DNA of 64,000 nt from Mytilus californianus (Eukaryota > Mollusca > Bivalvia > Mytilida > Mytilidae), in NCBI RefSeq assembly GCF_021869535.1, contig NW_026262734.1, positions 109,837,088 to 109,901,087 on the forward strand, in the 5' to 3' direction. The notes under the pieces were generated by a model. It saw only the letters and a program-made list of their open reading frames with translations, had not been told where the DNA came from and did not search any database. The stretch's first letter is position 1; every line of letters starts with the position of its first letter. Position numbers and translations under genes: made by a program. Positions 11,370 through 21,783 of the stretch are shown here, piece after piece.

Positions 11370-11985
11370 ATTGTTAACTATCATTTATCACAGTTATTGA
11401 ACATGCTCATTTTTAACGGAACTGCTTTTTATTATCTCTTGGGGGTTATTAATGCACTGCATAAACACGCTCGTGTTTGTTTACGATGACAAAATTTTTA
11501 AACGAAATATGTATTTATAAGAATCTAATGAATACTTTTGGCATGTAAATGCATTGACAACAAAGAATTTTGTTGGATAAACGGAAACACATCTAGTTGT
11601 TTTCAATAGATGATAATATGTACAAACATTCCTTCATGAAATCTATAATTCTACAGATTTTTTGGACGATTTCTTTAATTAAACATTTAAGGTGGGATCG
11701 CTGTTTCATAATCTCTTTACCAAACATGTGGTGGAGTTAAGTCATATGATATATATGTATCTCAACTTCAAGTCGATCATAAACCGTTTACCTATACATT
11801 TCCAGTAATTAAGTTTAAATGTTACGAATAGTGAAATATTTAGGAAAAATAGTTTACATGTATCAATGGATATAATTTGGGATATTAATAAAATCTATTG
11901 AGTCACACTGTATTCAATACAATGCATGCCTTAAAAGTTAATGTTATATTAAGATGCAGGTTTATTTGCTCAAAAAAAATTAAAA
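11370..11985. other. Intergenic, nothing recognised
   Basis: AT-rich sequence downstream of the A gene with no supported feature. Confidence 0.5.
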
Positions 11986-11989
11986 AAAA

Positions 11990-12175
11990 CCAATACGTTA
12001 TAAATTGTCTTTTCTGGATTTACTTCCATCAGGAACGCTCAAAGCCGAATATTTAAAAAAGCCCACGATGTACAAGAACCAAAACAGTTGAAGAGCTATA
12101 TTACCAAAAAGTACCGAAGTATTCACTACTGAACTGATGTTACCCTCGGGACTGATAGTACACCAGCAGAGGTAT
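11990..12175 (+). repeat. Dispersed repeat (family 6)
   Basis: Fuller copy of the repeat at 1,505-1,670, with ATCAGGAACGCTCAAAGCCG and ACAGTTGAAGAGCTATAT. Confidence 0.7.
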
Positions 12176-12179
12176 CGAC

Positions 12180-12790
12180 CCAGTGCTGTACGAAATGAAG
12201 AAAAATTGTTATTTTTGTATATTCAATCCATAGCGTTTATATTTACGACCAATAGGAGCTAGTACATATCTTAGTCATTTTGAACCTAAATTGTCAACGG
12301 AGTGCTTAGTGTGCCACTGTTAGTTGTATGTAGACGATAGACGAAATTTTCTTGTCTTGTTTACTAACATATAGGCCTGGTATTCTAGTTTAGCCTTTAC
12401 AATCAGCTGGTAAACGTTTATCAACGAGTGTATCATCAAGCTAGAAGCCAACACCTCATATGCAGACATTAAATAGCATTGACACGACAATTTGCTGTAC
12501 ACATGTTGATGACCATTTTAGATTATTCAAAATAATGATGGTTTTACACTTGTCATCAATGTATTTTCCAGTACTGTTAGGAATATTTGCTTGCGAATGT
12601 TCTTTTACGTCGTTTTTGATAGGCTTACCATCTGTTTTGATTTAGGAGGGCCACAGATGAAGGTCTTTTGTAGTCCGAAAGCTGTGATTATCGTGACAAT
12701 GGTAGTTCGATGAAAGATTACTATGAGAATGATTCCATTCATACGAAATGTTGTACAAAACGTCACAAAGTGCAAGGGTTTTTTTTTGGT

Positions 12791-12822
<32 letters not shown>

Positions 12823-13215
12823 TATCGTGTATCACATAGTATTGTTTAATAACATTTCATTATATCCCTTTACACTGGTCATTTTATTTACTGTTACCAC
12901 ATATCCTTACCTGTAGTAAACATGTACTTCATTCTAAAAGTAAATATTAACATGATACCTGTCATCATATCAATTAAGATAAAAAACAAAAAAGAAGTTT
13001 AGTCATCCTATCAATCTAGATTAAAAAAAAGTTTGTTATCACTGTTAGGTTACCTTTTCGCCATTTTTATTGCAGTTAAGCCGTTATTAACTTTTCATAT
13101 CATGTGACAGGTGCATTCCACTCGTTTGCGGCAAATGTTCCACTTAAATTGTACTTAAATATGATGTTATACAAGATTATATAATTCTAAATTAACTGTT
13201 ATGTTCAAAGTAAAT
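12180..13215. other. Intergenic; poly-T tract at 12,784-12,823
   Basis: No gene is supported. The T-rich tract differs in length and interruptions from its copy at 60,282-60,321. At about 12,555-12,592 copy 1 has 38 bases that copy 2 lacks, with CTTG-type microhomology at the edges. Confidence 0.5.
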
Positions 13216-13216
13216 T

Positions 13217-13444
13217 AACAAAAATACTGAACTCCGAGGAAAATTCAAAACGGAAAGTCCGAAATCAAGTGGCAAAATCAAAAGCTCAAACACATCAAAC
13301 AAATGGATAACAATTGTCATATTCCTGACTTGGTACAGGCATTTTCTTATGTAGAAAATGGTGGATTAAACCTGGTTTTATAACTAGCTAAACCTCTCAC
13401 TTGTATGACAGTCGCATAACATTCCATTATATTGACAACGATAA
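13217..13444 (+). repeat. Dispersed mussel repeat (family 1)
   Basis: It contains AATACTGAACTCCGAGGAAA, AACGGAAAGTCC, CCTGACTTGGTACAGGCATT and TATGACAGTCGCAT in fixed order. Other copies: 22,943-23,925 (long), 32,752-33,105, 45,160-45,268 (short) and 60,716-60,942. Confidence 0.85.
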
Positions 13445-13454
13445 TTGCACTTAC

Positions 13455-13606
13455 ATTTCTAATAACCCCTCTGGCTTCTCTGACACTGAAATAACATATT
13501 CTGCTATTCCTGTCTACAATGGGAAAGCCATCGGAATTCACAGTATCTGTTTTACAAATAATTGAACTTCCATCAATATCATTTTCAGTTACGTATACTA
13601 CATATT
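13455..13606 (-). CDS. Isolated internal exon candidate, unknown secreted or adhesive protein
   Basis: On the minus strand a 152-base open stretch is bounded by an acceptor (TTTTATAG) and a strong donor (AAAT/GTAAGT). It enters in phase 1 and leaves in phase 0, giving about 50 residues: YVVYVTENDIDGSS, a later CKTDT, and SRICYFSVREARGVIRN. The pattern of two cysteines around a D-T and a G-x-P loosely recalls F5/8-type or fucolectin-like exons of molluscs, but this is weak. No neighbouring exons are visible, so it may be a captured or relic exon. The copy at 60,953-61,104 keeps the splice sites and frame with two conservative amino acid changes. Confidence 0.4.
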
Positions 13607-13609
13607 CTA

Positions 13610-14640
13610 TAAAATGAATAGGATATAGAAACTTTTTAACTTTTAACTTGAAAAACACCGTTAAAATTATATTCAAATCACTTCAATATAATTTCCTAAA
13701 GTATGTTTTAACAAGTGCTTGCATCTCCGAAATCCCTTTCAAAATTAAATAAAGCATAAAGCCGAAACTAGGAGGTCTTCTTAATAAACTTATCTAGCTG
13801 CTCATTAGTACGTACTTCGATAATAACATGATAACTACCAAACCTTTCCAAATCATCCATTGAAAAAATTTAAAAGTATTCAGACATTAAAATTCAAACT
13901 CCCTCATGGAAACTAAGATGAATATGGCGTTTACATGTCCTAATTGATACGTTATGAGCGTGCATGCTCATATTTGCACGAATTTCCTTAACAGGGTCGT
14001 GTTAATAATACATATCATGGTTCTGAAGAATATCGACTGAAATCAACACTTCAGAAGTCTTATGGTCATCGTGCAATTAGTAGATCGTTCTGACTTATTT
14101 GTATCCCAACTTATTAGCGACATGTATTTTGGTTTCATAGAATTGTTGTCTGTTTTTTTAATTAACCGATGTTGTCATATTCCATATCTTGTCAAATTGA
14201 CATAAGTTGTAGTCCAATGATAGTAGTTCAGTTCGACGCGATTCCCTCAGTACTTTATCCTGATTTATATATTAGAAATACATTTACATCAGTATACTGC
14301 TGTTTACATCTAGGTATATCATTATACTGCCCACTTTCCAAAGCAGGCGGTACATAGTGATATGGGAATTCGTTTTTGTCAGGTTTTTTGTGTTTTTGTT
14401 CCACTTTTGTATCCGCAACTGCTCCTGAACCAATTTACAGAATTTAATGTAAATTTCATAGAATCGTTCTCCTATCAATTTTTTTTTGGCATTTACTATT
14501 TCATTTATTCATCTTTAAAATATAATTGTGTTTACTCGTATGACTATATAATTTGACACACTATCCAACTATAATACACATGTTTATATAAGTTTCTCCT
14601 TTATGCACCTTATCAGGATATAATTAATCTTTCTCACAGC
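13610..14640. other. 5' start of a B-type duplicated unit; no gene
   Basis: From about 13,950 the sequence aligns with 18,630 and 36,090 onward (GTTACCCGCATG-like strings, then ATTCCCTCAGTACTTTATCC). This marks the left part of the repeated B unit. Confidence 0.6.
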
Positions 14641-16240
14641 CTTTACCATATAATGCCTGTTAACACCTCTTATTTTATGTTTTAGCACGGACCGTTTTGG
14701 GTTTTTCTCACCGAAGCATGGACTTCGCCATTGTGTGTTTAGTGATACCCATTATGTACCCGCTTCTCCTCGTAACAATAAATATGATTCATTGAAATTT
14801 TCTCACAATATTATCCATATAATGCCTTGTGCAATTCTTTTATAGTTTTGGAATATTCTTAAGCTTCTTCTTGCTAATTTTTGGACTTGGATTATCTCAT
14901 TTCTCTATTAAGAGAGTTTTCATTTTGTCATTTTCAGCAACTCCTTAAAAAAAAGGCAAAATATCTTTAGGGAACTAGCAAAATTCATAAGTGCTAGAAA
15001 ATCATCACGCCTTAATCTGTATGTTAGATTAACTGTATAGTCCCATCTTGGATTGTAAAATAGCAGTACACAATCGGTGAAGTTATTTGCTTAAATCTGC
15101 AAATATTTAGACAGATTGGCAACTAATGTGTTAAATTCTTCGTTTAAATAAAGAAAAATAAGTGATTTATTGCATTAAATAGACTGTTTTAAAAAATACT
15201 AAATAATTGTTTTTGTTCGATTCAATTTGTCATATTTGTCAACTAAGAGGAGATAACTCTTAAAGTAAAATGTTTTATACTGGTATGATAGTGAAATTTT
15301 CATTTTTACTCGTAGCAAAAAAAAACAATTTCAGTGACATCCTTTTTATTTTTATTTTCTTCAAGCATTTTATAAAACCTATCTTCTCATATTTTATTTT
15401 AAAGTTCTATCTCATAGATCTCTTTTTATACACAAAAAGTGTTTTTTATAAATAATCTTTGCAAAATTGGGCAAATTTGAACGACATGTAGCTTGAAAAA
15501 TAGCATAGTGACCCATACTTTGGATTATATTTTTTTTAAAGCATTGAAAAATCTCCATTTTGGTAAAGTATACGAAAATTCTATCTGAAGAAATATATAG
15601 TGATGATCCACATTAATACAATTTTATTCATAGTTGTCACGTTTTAACCATATCATCCCTAGCATAATCATGCTATTATGTAACTCCTAATACAGTTTTA
15701 AATCAAAATCATATTATTTAGGATATCCTGTACCAAACTATGGACTCTAGATTCCTTCTCCCAATTCATTGATATTCGTTGAAATTGTTTGCAATCTTTT
15801 ATAATGAATTGATATAGCATACTTTATAATTTGTTTTTCTATTAGAATAGTTTTTGGTTTTCCTTACCGAAATAAGGAAAATTTTTATTGCTTTATTTCG
15901 GTGTTCGCATTTTGTTTCAAATCATTCTAAAACTCGTTTACAATTTATTAAAAATGTCTCACAATTTTAACCATTTATTGGTAATGCGCAATTCTTATTT
16001 TGTATTTTGATCAATGAGTTACGCCATTACTTTCAGAAATTCATATACACACTACAGAACACTTCTATATCCCCTTCTTTTCCTCAACCCCTAATCAGAA
16101 GTTGGTGGAATATCCTCTGAACCATCTGTTGTCAATGTGACCTCTCATTTTGTTTTTAATTCAATATCGGAGGACGGAGTGTTTTTTACAAAAGCATGAA
16201 CCTTGCAAGGGGCGGTATAATTTTGTAATTTTTTTACAGT
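14640..16240. repeat. Degenerate tandem repeat, period about 150-175 bp, upstream of B unit II
   Basis: Recurring strings ACCATATAATGCC, ATTTTGT, TTTGG then TTTCC-T-ACCGAA, GGACTT, TACCCATT and CGCTTCTCCTC return about every 150-175 bases. The same array lies at 19,260-20,280, 36,440-37,860 and 62,130-63,720, each time upstream of a B gene. Confidence 0.7.
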
Positions 16241-16649
16241 ACCTCGAGATTTCTTAATTAAGCAAATTATTATTCAAATGTATGTTTTCCAATTACATAC
16301 ATTTATGTTGTTTGAAATAATTGTTTTATCTTTGGAGCCGTACATTAGACATAATTGTACAATGCAGACTTTTATAGACAGTCTCCCTATCAATATTTTA
16401 TAAAAATTGCCTGATTATGATAAAATGTGAAATCATTATCAATTAAATTCATTCAGTAATCCCATATTGCATTGCCTTTTTAAATTTATAGACGAACTTG
16501 TGGAGATTAAAGAGACGGACGTGATTGTAATATCTCAATCTTTCTTACCATTTGAAATTGACATTGATCATTTACGCAACTTAAAATTCCTGACATGCAT
16601 GAGGGTTAATAATTAATTGACTATCAAGCATCATGCCCCATAGGGTAAA

Positions 16650-16815
16650 TGTAAATATTGAAGAGACATGCAAAACAAAATGACAATATTGACGAGACAT
16701 AAAAGATAATTACAAGATTAAAGAGACATGCAAAAGAAAATGACAATATTGAAGAGAAAAGGAAAGGTCCATGACAATATAGAAAAGACATATAAACGGA
16801 AATGCCACTATATTA
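16650..16815. repeat. 31-bp minisatellite, short array (B unit II)
   Basis: About five units of GACATGCAAAAGAAAATGAC followed by AATATTGAAGA. Longer arrays of the same unit lie at 20,745-21,245 and 38,255-38,600. Confidence 0.8.
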
Positions 16816-16965
16816 GCTAATGATATTCAATCTTAACGTTTTCGCACTTTTGTTAATCCTCTAAATTGTTATAACTACCCCCTTTCTGTCTTGGAAAATG
16901 TACACCTCATTAAAGGAGGATCCCGTACCATTTTATTGTGTCCTCTTTTACTTTACTTCATTTAC

Positions 16966-17031
16966 AGCACTATGTATAGACCGCCACATGTAATTTGTTT
17001 GTACTACGATGTTTGTTCGATATAGACACGG
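16966..17031 (+). pseudogene. Decayed B promoter and UTR donor
   Basis: The block CAGTACTATATAATGCC of the other B units reads CAGCACTATGTATAGACC here, so the TATA box is altered. The donor equivalent to ACAG/GTAGGT reads ACGG/GTACTG. Confidence 0.6.
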
Positions 17032-17214
17032 GTACTGTATGTTAAATGAGATGCATGAGCATGCAAAAAATGGATTTGATCTTTATTGTGATTATCATTT
17101 ACTAGTAAATGTCGATATGAGTCAATTCTATTAGTGAGGAACTTGTGTTGCCAGTTGTTAAATGACATGTTCTATAACATATATAATAACCAACATAAAC
17201 ATCTTTTTCACATT

Positions 17215-18230
17215 TGGTTCTTTCTAAATCACCACGTAACAAGTGGCACGCGTTAGAGATTAGACGATTAGGTTTTATTACAGATATTATTCTGGGTAAA
17301 AGTTGTGCTTGAGACTGTATACATGTTGGTTGTCACCTAAAAATGTGACTCAATATATAGCTCTATCAACAGTATGCTTAAGAATTTATTCATCTGATAT
17401 AATCACGTTTGTGCTCTTATTATAAAACAATAATGAGATGGGATGCAGTTATCAATGAGACAAATAACAATCGTTGATCATTAAATCATTCAAGTTGCTC
17501 GTATAACCATAAGCCTAATGATAGCTGAAATGATGAGTCTTGTTTATTAAAAGCATTTTAACGTACAAACATAAGTGTAATAGATGTGCATATCAATAAT
17601 ATTCCTTCAGTGATACTAGAAACTTTTTTGTGGAATTCAAAGAACTAAACGTTTAAGTGCTGAAAGAACAGAAACGGAACAAAAACATGGTCAAACATGG
17701 AATAGGAATTATCTATGTGGTAAATATATTACTTAATTTCAAAAATTTTCTACGTTTAAAAACTGAAATTATATCTTATTTTCATTACAGTATACAGTAC
17801 CTAGCTTCTTTTTAACATCAACAGGTATCGATCAAGCAGTCTCATACAGGATGTTTAATTCTGAAATAACTTTTACCAATGTCTTCAAACAAGACTAGAG
17901 CAGATAAGTTCAAGAACTCATGTGTAGGTCATCTTTCTCATTGATGCTACTAAACAACCCATTATCGCTCCTTTACATTACAACATAAGGATACAGAATC
18001 AATAGGTCATCAAAAACTCTATGGAATAGATCAACATCCCTTTACATACAACAAAACACAAAAGAATTAAGATACAGTTTATAAGATTCGGTAGTGAAGA
18101 GTCAATATTTTGATGTTACTCATTCTATCCAAGTAACTCATATATATAAAAAAAAATAACAGTTCTATATGTATATTCGTTACCTGATACTTACAATGAT
18201 GTTTAAACAATTTAAAACTGATAATATCTT
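17215..18230 (+). other. Remnant B intron; signal exon deleted
   Basis: At about 17,213 the alignment jumps from the equivalent of 21,590 to that of about 22,330. The missing piece of roughly 740 bases holds the signal exon in the other B units. The rest aligns with B introns at 22.3-24.3 and 39.9-41.1 kb. Confidence 0.65.
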
Positions 18231-18234
18231 ATGG

Positions 18235-18410
18235 GATTGAAGTATACTGATCCTGCAAGCAGATGCTTTCGTACGGTTGACTGTGGGTTCTCTGCTGATG
18301 GTTGCAGATCAACCTGTGTTGAGCCGTTGTGTGTCGGTAATGCCACGCACTGCGTGGAATACATGAAGTGCTGTTTTAGTGGTTGTATATTTGGATATGG
18401 ATATATATAG
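18235..18410 (+). pseudogene. B-subfamily mature exon, pseudogene (no acceptor, no signal exon)
   Basis: The frame is still open for about 58 residues to TAG and keeps nine of ten cysteines; the ninth is Phe (KCCFSGC instead of a CCC run). The acceptor TTATAG of the other copies reads TTATGG, so the AG is gone. The signal exon upstream is deleted, the TATA box and UTR donor are altered, and a deletion of roughly 690 bases about 110 bases downstream removes the conserved ACTTGAAATAAA poly(A) site. The C-terminal stop has moved by a few codons (GGA-TAT in place of GGA-TAA). An open frame this short can survive by chance. I infer a dead gene. Confidence 0.8.
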
Positions 18411-18414
18411 AAGG

Positions 18415-19255
18415 AGAAGGATATTTACCATCTAATTCACCAAGAAAAATCATACAATTTCAAAAGTGTTAAAATTTCACAGATACTTGCATTTAAGTTG
18501 ATTGTTTCGTTAATTTCGTAATGTATTAAGATTATCGTCCATGTACTTTGTAGATATGAAAATAAAATGATGTTGTATGATTTCCAATTAGACAACTCTC
18601 CACTAAAGTGTTTACATATCGCAATTCATACGTTACCCGCATGCATGCTCACGAACTGCATTTACAGGGGTGTGTTTATAATACAGAAACTTTCCGGAAG
18701 GTTCTGAGGAAGATCGAATGAAATCAACAAATCAGTTGTCTTAAAGTCATCATGGCAATTGGTAGAATTTCCGACTTGTCTCAACTCATGATTGACATGT
18801 CTTGTTTTTTGTGTTTTGTTTTTTTTTCAAAGAATATTTGTCTAAATCTTCAAATTAACTGATGTTGTCCTATTCCCTTCGTGTCTAACTTACAAGAGTA
18901 TTAAAAAAGAGTAATTTTTTTTTTTTTTTTTTGACGCATTCATCTTGCCCCGTTCATGTGATTCCCTCAGTTCTTTATCCTGATTTATGTATTAAAAATA
19001 GATTTACATCGGTATACTGATGTTACCTCTAAAGTATATCCTTACATCGCCAACTTTCTAAAACAGGCGGTATATAGTGATAGGGAATTCGTCTTTTTGT
19101 CCGTTCCTTAGTGCTTTTGTCCCACTTTTGTACCTGATTCTATTTCATTTCTTCGTCTAAAAAGTTGATTGTGATTTACTTGGATGACTATATGAAATCG
19201 GCACACTATCTAACTATAATACTTATATGTATATGCTTCTCTTATTAGACCCCTA
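18415..19255. other. Spacer to next B unit
   Basis: Bases 18,560-18,610 hold a family 4 repeat fragment (GATTTCCAATTAGACAACTC). From 18,630 the sequence aligns with 13.95 kb and 36.09 kb. A T run lies at 18,916-18,932. Confidence 0.55.
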
Positions 19256-19259
19256 ACAT

Positions 19260-20280
19260 GATTTGTTTAATCTTTTACCATATAATGTCATTAATCAACT
19301 CTTATTTTGTGCTTTGGCATGGATTATTTTCGGTTTCCCTCACCGAGGCATCGACTTTGTTTGTTTAGTAGTACCCATTTTGTACCCGCTACTCCTCGTA
19401 ATAATTATTATAAATTACTCAAAATTTTACTTACAATTTCAATTAGATAATGCATTGTGCAATACCTTTATTTTCTAAGATTTATTTTTGAGGTTTCTCC
19501 TACTAGCGTATTGACTTGGGGTGTATCATTTCACCATTAAGAGGGCTTCTATTTTGTAACAACAACTCCTAAAAAGTCGGCCGAAGATCCCTAGGGAACA
19601 ATCAAAACTCATTTGTTGAAAATAAAATTAAGAACGACACGCCCAAATCTGATAATATAATTTATTGAAACGGTTTTGCATTATTAACAATATCATGCTA
19701 TCATGCATCTCTTTATGGTTTATTAGAATCATATCAAGCTATCATTCATCTCTTTATGGTTTATTAGAATCATATTATTTTATTTTGGATATCCTTTACC
19801 AAAATATGGACCCTCAGTTTCCTATTCAAATATATTGAAACTTTGCACCATCTTAATCATGTAAAAATATTGCACACTTCATAATTTGTTTTTTTATCTG
19901 AATAGTTTTGGGTTTGACATACCAAAAAAGAGAAATTTATCATTGTCATCTATTTCGGAGTTTGCATTTTGTTTCGCAATTTTTTCTAAACCTCTTATCA
20001 CAATTTATTGAAACTTTGTCATTATTGGTATTGTGCACTTCCTATTTAGTATTTTGATCAGAACCATTTCCGCTGTTTCTTTCAGGAAATCATATGCACA
20101 CTAAACAACACATATATATATATATCCCCTTTCCTCCCTCAACCACTAATCAGAGTTTAATAAAGATTTTCTCAGTATCATAACCATTAGTTGTCAATGT
20201 GACCTATAGGTCTTTGATTTAAATATCGGACGGTTTCCCTTACTAAGACATAAACATCGCAAGCGTCGAAGTAAAAGTTT
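19260..20280. repeat. Degenerate ~150-175-bp tandem repeat, B unit III
   Basis: Same array as at 14,640-16,240, with TTTACCATATAATG and GTACCCGCTACTCCTC. Confidence 0.7.
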
Positions 20281-20696
20281 GTGATCTTTTAATCACAATA
20301 CCTCAAGATTTTTAAAAAAGAAAAGAAAATGATTATTGAAATGTATGTTATCCAATAACGTTAATTTTTGTTTAAAATAATTTGTTATGCAATTGTAGCC
20401 ATATAATAGATATAAATGTTCAATACGGACTATCATCAGTCTATAAAAATTGCCTGATAATAAAGAAATGTGAAATCGTTATCATCGTTACATATAAAGT
20501 AAAAGCATATAACAAAATTACTGAACTACAATCCAATTCCTTTTAACATTTATAGACTAACTTGTTGGAGGTTAAAAGACGGACACGATTGTAATATCTT
20601 ATGCTCCCTTAACATTTGAAATTGACATCATTAAGGATATTAAATATAAATTGTATTTGTTATTTATGCAGCTCAAAATGCCTGACATGCCTTGGG

Positions 20697-21310
20697 GAAA
20701 AATAATTGATTGACCAACAAGCATCATGACCCAAAATGTAAATAACGAAAAGACATACATAAGGAAATGACAATACTGAAGATACATACAAAATATAATG
20801 ACAATATTGAAGAGACATACAAAAGGAAACTACAATATTGAATAGACATACAAAAGAAAATGACAATATTGAGGAGACACACAAAAGAAATTGACAATTT
20901 TGAAGACACATGCAAAAGGAAATGCCACTATATAAGCTAAGAATAATACATCAAACTGATGTGTTCTCTTAATACTAAGAACTAGTCCCTTCTTTCCAGG
21001 TAAACGGAAAAATTTTTGATTGACCAACAAGCATCATGACCCTAAATGTAAATAACGAAAAGACATTCAGAAGGAAACGACAATATTATACAGACTTGCA
21101 AAAGGCAAAGACAATATTGAAGAGACATACAAAAGGAAATGACAATATTGAGGAGACACACAAACGACAATGACAATAGTGAAGAGATATACTAAAGAGA
21201 ATGACAATTTTGCAGACACGTGCAAAAGGAAATGCCACAATATAAGTTATGAACAATACATCAAACTGATGTGTCCTCTAAATACTAAGAACTAGTCCCT
21301 TCTTTCCAGG
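20697..21310. repeat. 31-bp minisatellite within a ~306-bp tandem duplication
   Basis: GATTGACCAACAAGCATCAT starts both halves (20,708 and 21,019) and AACTAGTCCCTTCTTTCCAG ends both. Each half carries about five to six minisatellite units. Open frames across it come from the repeat. Confidence 0.8.
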
Positions 21311-21385
21311 AAAACGAACCTTTCCTTAACGGAAGATCGCGACAGAGTTTATTATGTCCTTTAATTGTAACTTTATTTACAGTAC

Positions 21386-21444
21386 TATATAATGCCTGCC
21401 TCATGCAATTTGTTTGTATGAAAATTATTGTAATATAGATACAG
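21386..21444 (+). promoter_or_regulatory. B promoter: TATA box and UTR donor
   Basis: TATATAA at 21,386-21,392 and donor ACAG/GTAGGT after 21,444, the same arrangement as the intact B gene (38,746 and 38,805). Confidence 0.55.
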
Positions 21445-21783
21445 GTAGGTTAAATGAGTTGCATGCATATGAAAGATCGACTTTATTTTTACTTTTATTA
21501 GAATTTACTAGTTTTTTCCCCGATGAATGTTACTAATTGTTAGATGACAAGTTATATTAAAACCAACAATAACATCTTTGTGATTTTTTAAACTCGAATA
21601 AGGAATATACTGCAAGATTAATTTGATAAACCTCAATCTGTAATCTGTCCGATTTGGATTCTTGGTATTGGAAAATGTTTAATTGTTTTGACTTTAATTG
21701 TGTTTGAAATTCATACATCAATAAAATCCTTCACAATTCACCACACTTACTATATTATTTTATAGTACTTCCTTTGCTGCATT

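Larger units (their letters stand above)
1..16494. repeat. Large duplicated block, copy 1
   Basis: This block matches 46,678-64,000 in the same order and orientation. Both ends are cut by the window, so the true unit is longer. By eye the mismatch rate is about 1% over 10.56-11.26 kb. Larger differences are indels: copy 1 has about 68 bases near 170-247, about 60 bases near 4,075-4,135 and 38 bases near 12,555 that copy 2 lacks. Copy 1 lacks about 720 bases present at 47,978-48,700 and 289 bases present at 52,838-53,126. Identity this high with large indels fits either a recent duplication or two haplotypes of one locus. Confidence 0.95.
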
